From Hymenoscyphus infarciens (lineage: Eukaryota; Ascomycota; Leotiomycetes; Helotiales; Helotiaceae): a DNA stretch of 64,000 bases. Numbering within the stretch: the first letter of the stretch is position 1; each line of letters begins with the position of its first letter. Shown piece by piece: positions 59,556 to 64,000 of the stretch. Under the pieces are notes generated by a model that did no database searches, was not told where the DNA came from, and saw only the letters and a program-made list of their open reading frames with translations. The stretch covers positions 1 through 64,000 of the forward strand of contig LLCB01000059.1 of NCBI GenBank assembly GCA_001414345.1. The letters run 5' to 3'. The position numbers were made by a program, and so were the translations under genes.

Positions 59556-61529
59556 TTAAATCCCGGAATCCTCTTGTGGGAAGAGTGCTGTTGTGGAGTA
59601 AGTCTTCCAAGCACTGCAAGTATCGGCGTAAGTGTCAGCATCCGTCATTGTGAGGGCAATCTTGTCTTCGTTTTCAACGAATTGCATAGCGAATCCCTCA
59701 GATGCGTGCCAGGCAATGTGGCAATGTAGCAACCAAGTTCCTGGGTTGTCCTTCTTGAAGGCAATTGCGACGTGGCCATTTGCTGGAAGGGAGGCAACGT
59801 CTCGTCGTGGGGGATTGACTAAATTGACGGCTGTGGTGGAAGGATCGAAACTTCCGCTGGTTTGAGAGATCACCCACTGGAATAAATTAGCATACGGTAT
59901 TCACTTTGACTCGGGAGCCGGGAGCAGTGAGTGAGAACAAAACCCGATCCCGACCACTAATAATAGAAGCTCAAAAAGGGGAACAAAGGGAAAGGCTACA
60001 TACGAAGTCGTGACCATGGAGATGAATTGGGTGGGTTATCCCAAGGCCAGTGGTATCCTCGATGACATAGACGGCCCAGATATCAGTGTCAGAAGTAGTA
60101 GTAAGTTCCTCAACATTGTACTCAGTAGGCCAGATAGTCTCGTTGTTGAAGATCTTCAAGGTTGTGGGATCAGACCAGTCAAGCTTAAGGGTGGAGGAGT
60201 TGAGAGTCCATTTGAAGTAATCGTCGAAAGCGAATCCGAGAGTCTCTTCTTGGACAGCACTTGAGGAGTAGGTACCGACGTCGAGGGCAAGGTGAGGAAC
60301 AAGGCTCTCGAGTGGCTCATCACCACAAGTAGCAGTTTCAGTAACCGAAGATGTGGTAGTTGGATCAGCAGTGCTGCTGGCATCATATCTTACGATTCCA
60401 GTAATGTCTGCAGCTCCGTCGTTGTTTGCACAGGCTGTAACTAAGCCAGCTCTGAGCCAATAGTCACCAGCAGTGGCGTTTGCGGTAACTAGAACGTCGT
60501 ATCTTTGAGCGATAGAGACAAGAACACTGTCGGTAGTGTATGGAACGATTGGAACAAGATCCATTCCAATTACTTGGAGCGAATGTCCATCAATTGAGAA
60601 TTGGAAGTGAGAGTCAAGAGCGGTGTTAACAAGACGAATTCTGTATGTCTTTCCGGATTCGAAAACGTTGACGTGCTTCTTACCACCACCTACACAGTTG
60701 GGGTCTGTGCTGGTACTGCAATCGAAAGTGTTGGTACCGTTGATAAGTCCGCCTGGCAAAACTGGAGGAGCTCCCAATTTGGCATTATCCCAGAGTTGGG
60801 AAGCTGGTGTGTGAGACCAATCTGAGAGGAAGAGCATGCCGAGATCCTCATCGTAGTTGGCGGTAGCTGGGCCATTTATGATCATAGGACCGAGGAGTCC
60901 ATCACTGCTCTTTATTAGACTTGAAAATTATTTGGAAGAGAGAAACTCACCCATATTGCAATGTGAAGTGGGAATGATACCAAGTTGAACCGTATTGTGT
61001 GACTTGAAATTTGTAGGTGAGGGTGTCACCGGGGGCGATAGGGCATTGAGTTACTCCTGGAACTCCATCATACTCAACAGAGTTAAGTTGACGAATTCCG
61101 TGCCAATGAATTGAGGTACCATTGTGCTCAAGGGTGTTGGTAACATGGATGATGAGATTGTCACCCCAATCGGCAACGATAGCTGGGCCAGGAACTGTTC
61201 CATTGAAGGAGATAACTTGACGATTGTATCCATCAGCTGCAAGTGTGGTGTTCACAACGGACAGCCAATACTGGTAAAGTTAGTAATAGACATCAGAAGA
61301 AGCTTGGGACTCTTACCTCTCGAGTGACTCCAGTGTTTGGGGTGTTGTCGTAGTAGTTGGTATCGATGTTGAAGCCGGTTCCCCAGCAGCCTCTGGCTGT
61401 AGCAGAGTGTACGCAGTCTGTTGTAGTTTGGCGCGAAGCGAGGATTAAGTCCGAAACGGATGGGATAGCAGATGCTAAAGTTCTGCTGGCCAAAGCCGCA
61501 AGAACTGAAGCAAAGAATGTGTTTTTCAT
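59556..61529 (-). CDS. Laccase (multicopper oxidase), ascomycete type
   Basis: Secreted enzyme oxidising phenols and reducing O2 to water. Exons 61317-61529, 60951-61270, 60004-60907 and 59556-59876; introns 46, 43 and 127 bp; 585 residues. Signal peptide at residues 1-19 ([19 protein letters not shown]). All four copper signatures are intact: HWHG (in [11 protein letters not shown]), HSHF (in [13 protein letters not shown]), [10 protein letters not shown], and [12 protein letters not shown] with the type-1 Cys. The chain ends DSGI, the C-terminal plug typical of ascomycete laccases. Intron 2 acceptor was chosen to give [17 protein letters not shown] in frame; an alternative AG 9 bp upstream also keeps the frame and would add three residues. 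No pigment or lignin-degradation cluster lies nearby, so its role (pigment, defence or litter phenolics) is open. Confidence 0.95.
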
Positions 61530-61640
61530 GATGAAAGAAGTGATTATGAGTCTGGTCGATATCCAGAAGGGATTATTAGCTTATTGGAGAAGGATGATCT
61601 GAGAGGATGAAGAGAAAACTTGAGAGGAATTGTCAACCTC

Positions 61641-61650
61641 CTTATATAGC
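61641..61650 (-). promoter_or_regulatory. Putative TATA box of laccase gene
   Basis: On the minus strand the sequence reads GCTATATAAG, about 115 bp upstream of the laccase start at 61529. Confidence 0.4.
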
Positions 61651-62363
61651 CTCAGATTCTTTCCCAACATTGCTGGACATGGTCCTCGTGCTCGCTCCAT
61701 GCCTCATGGACGTTTTCCGATTACCCTTTCTGAACAGAACGTGCATGTTCTCTTCGAGCCTGCAGATGGTGGACGCGGACGAATGCCTGACCGCACGGGA
61801 AATAACTGACGGATAATAACTAATCCTCTCTTGCTGCTCGGTGGAAGATTACTCTCTTTGGTTGACCCGTCCCTATGCTTAAAAAAAGCGGATGGGGTTT
61901 GAGGAGTGACCTTGACAGACCACTTCACAAGTTGACATGGTGGTGGTCTTTACAACCCATCACAAATAGATATTTCTCCATACTCGATTTCCGCAAACGG
62001 CAGCCTTATTCCCAGAAGGGGAGATACGTCGAAAACTTAATTAAAGAAGCCATAAAATGAAGATAAAACCTTACAGGGCATACCATGAACCTGCACCAGC
62101 CCATAGACAAGCACCTTGTCTCTGTCGATATGTTATCCTCGTTGTTCTGCTTATAACATGAGCTGCATTGCTTGCCTGAATTTGCCTGTATCTCTGAGAT
62201 CTTGCTATCAAATTCAAATTGTTACCAACATTTAAGTCGCTTAGATAATTGGACTCAGAGGAAGCTAAGAGTCGCATGCAAGAGAAACAAAAAGCAGGAT
62301 TATAATATTGTAGCAAGGGTAAAAAAAAACATCATAGACATGGCTGCAAAAAATAGCATGCAT
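61651..62363. other. Laccase upstream region, no gene seen
   Basis: No supported frame. It presumably holds the laccase promoter. Confidence 0.45.
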
Positions 62364-62507
62364 GTACTTCGTCCCAGGCCTTTTAAACGTTAAACAAGGG
62401 GGTCACTTTATAGAATTTGCAGGGCATTTTCGGTACTTAGCATAAACCATCGGAAATATGGCAATTGCCCCATTTGGATAACGTTTAAAAGCCCTGGGAC
62501 GAAGTAC
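62364..62507. mobile_element. Very small inverted-repeat element (about 144 bp)
   Basis: Arms begin GTACTTCGTCCCAGG from each side and continue for about 29 bp to AAACGTTA with one mismatch. The spacer is about 86 bp. TGCAT occurs just outside both arms. It is MITE-like or a foldback remnant. Confidence 0.65.
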
Positions 62508-62937
62508 CTGCATGAGAGTCCAATTTGGAAGCGGTTAGTGTCGATAACACCGGGAGGGCCCTTGCACGGGGATGTTCAAAGCTCCCACTGAGATATTCTC
62601 CGAAAGGCTTGGGATGAAAACCCCTTGGCAAAGATCCCCCGAGGGGCACGGAAAGAAAACAAAAAAAAGGAACCACCGATTCTGGGACCAGGGGTCGAAT
62701 TTGGGTCAGCAAGAATGTCTTGAGCAGCGATTGGTTTTGTTACCGAGCGAAGGTTACAAGTGTACCTCTGCGGTGCTCTGTATACGAGAAACAATCCTCT
62801 CCGCCCAGAAAACGGCTGCGACAAAGATTCGTGCTTTCATCTCGGCTTCGGATAGGTTGAAGGAGGATGGGACAAGAAGTCGATTTGAAGCATGCGAGTT
62901 GATTGTAAGTGTGGACTATGCAGAGAAATACTCTTCT
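62508..62937. other. Intergenic, no gene called
   Basis: A 125-codon + frame (62572-62949) runs into the next inverted-repeat element and lacks any recognised domain, so I do not call it. Confidence 0.4.
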
Positions 62938-63143
62938 CCCCCTAAATAAAATGTAAAAGTGGGTCAGTGTAGAACTGGGGGAGGCAGTGTAAAGTCATGG
63001 TAATGTCAGGGGGTTTGGCCAATAGAAGCTTCTTTATCCTTCCATTTTTTAACTTCAACTCTTTTTATTGGCTATACGCTTTGATCTTGCACTGACACCA
63101 GTGCCCCTGCCAACTGACCCACTTTTACATTTTATTTAGGGGG
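62938..63143. mobile_element. MITE with perfect 31-bp terminal inverted repeats
   Basis: Left arm CCCCCTAAATAAAATGTAAA followed by AGTGGGTCAGT; the right arm is its exact reverse complement (63113-63143). Weaker pairing extends outward (TACTCT and AGAGTA) and inward (GGCCAATAG and TATTGGC). Length is about 206 bp and it is non-coding. Perfect arms suggest a young insertion or a gene-conversion-maintained hairpin. Confidence 0.82.
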
Positions 63144-64000
63144 GGGGGAGAGTACTGATAAGGGGGGAGGGGTAGCGGTAACACCGTCATCGTCCCTAGC
63201 TCCCTGGCACCGCTCTTCATTTAAAAAATGAAGCTCACGATGTTGTTGTTGAAGGTTGAATGCGGCGTCAAGGCGGCTGTCACATTGCCAAGGCGGCCGT
63301 TGAAATAGGCCGTGCACATGGGGCGGCTGTGGGTCTAAATACAGCTGCTTTCCGGGTTTTTACAGCTAACTCGCTTCAGGGGCTCGTTTAGGGCGCTTTC
63401 GCCATGTGCAAGACAGGGTTACGAACTTACGACCGGGACCCGGGGAGCTGACGACGCTTAGTCGTCACTCTATTTTACGGAGGACCTCCAGGTGCGATGT
63501 GCTCAGTTGATTCGAATATTGAATGCCAGCAAGACCTTCGGAGTTCGGCTAAGCGTATTGTATGCGATACACCCGACGACAAGACTCTGGATTTTGACGC
63601 CGGGCGAGGAAGAACTACGAGGAAATTCGGCATAAAGAATAGAAATGGACTGCCGTACAATAGTTCTGGTCAGCAGAGTACTTACTGCACGAAGAGGAGG
63701 GGTCACATTTCGATAGACTACGGCCGCGATGCTGCAGCCTGCAGGTGAAAACCACAAACCGGTTTGGGAGACAATCCATGCTCAATAAACACGGGCAAGC
63801 CTGGCCATCCCATTACTCACTGCTTACAGAAACCAATTCACAATACTTCGTACTCCCCGCAAAGGATCAAAACAACTATAACAAGCCTGTTATACCAAGA
63901 GTCAAAGGTCTCCCAAGCGCTTCGGGGATGTCGAGTCGCCGCCATCTCCGGAACAATCGGTCCTCAACAATTTACCGTCTTCCGCGAAAACAGGGACTGA
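63144..64000. other. Right end, no gene called
   Basis: Begins with a run of G. Two short + frames (63497-63748 and 63764 to the window end) show no domain. A gene entering from the right cannot be excluded because the second frame is still open at the edge. Confidence 0.4.

Noticed and set aside
62572..62949. 125-codon plus frame as a gene
   Set aside because: It overlaps the end of an inverted-repeat element, has no domain and has open frames on the other strand.
63497..64000. Two adjacent short frames at the right edge as one gene
   Set aside because: No motif and no convincing splice link between them; the right edge truncates the evidence.

Overview
The window reads as a chromosome segment of a filamentous ascomycete (Pezizomycotina; Helotiales/Leotiomycetes is my guess, not shown by any marker here). 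Evidence: short introns of about 43-53 bp (one of 127 bp) with GT..AG ends and CTAAC/CTAAT-like branch sites, an SRE-type GATA factor, an ascomycete laccase ending in DSGI, fungal phosphomevalonate kinase, and large AT-rich blocks full of transition-mutated retrotransposons, the signature of repeat-induced point mutation (RIP).

Layout. 1-1700: 70-bp satellite whose every unit is an imperfect hairpin. 1701-20830: RIP-degraded block with three LTR elements whose ends and target-site duplications (TSDs) can be read exactly: a 2.2-kb gag-only element (2439-4654, TSD GTTCT), a Ty3/Gypsy element (5021-19263, TSD AGTAT), and a second LTR element nested in it (7430-13655, TSD ATAAT). 20831-43760: gene block with a secreted aldose 1-epimerase (+), F-box protein (-), three tRNA-like genes, the SRE GATA factor (+), phosphomevalonate kinase (-) and a large mitochondrial-type PPR protein (+); two copies of one MITE lie inside it in opposite orientation. 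44940-54132: second degraded block, with element D (TSD AGTAG) nested in a truncated element E, then element C (TSD TACTC), whose right half has largely escaped RIP. 54133-64000: mostly non-coding sequence with several inverted-repeat elements and one laccase gene (-).

How the parts relate. Elements A, C, D and E share LTR ends and a gag segment with the full-length Gypsy element B. A, C and D show no recognisable pol, so they look like non-autonomous relatives that may have depended on B. The host genes have no evident joint pathway: iron/siderophore control (SRE), isoprenoid synthesis (ERG8), organelle RNA function (PPR), extracellular sugar and phenol chemistry (epimerase, laccase). ERG8 and the PPR gene are divergently transcribed from a 1.6-kb shared upstream region.

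Limits: all gene models are by eye. Splice sites were chosen by consensus plus frame and homology; no database search was run. No CRISPR array, rRNA, or bacterial-type operon was seen.
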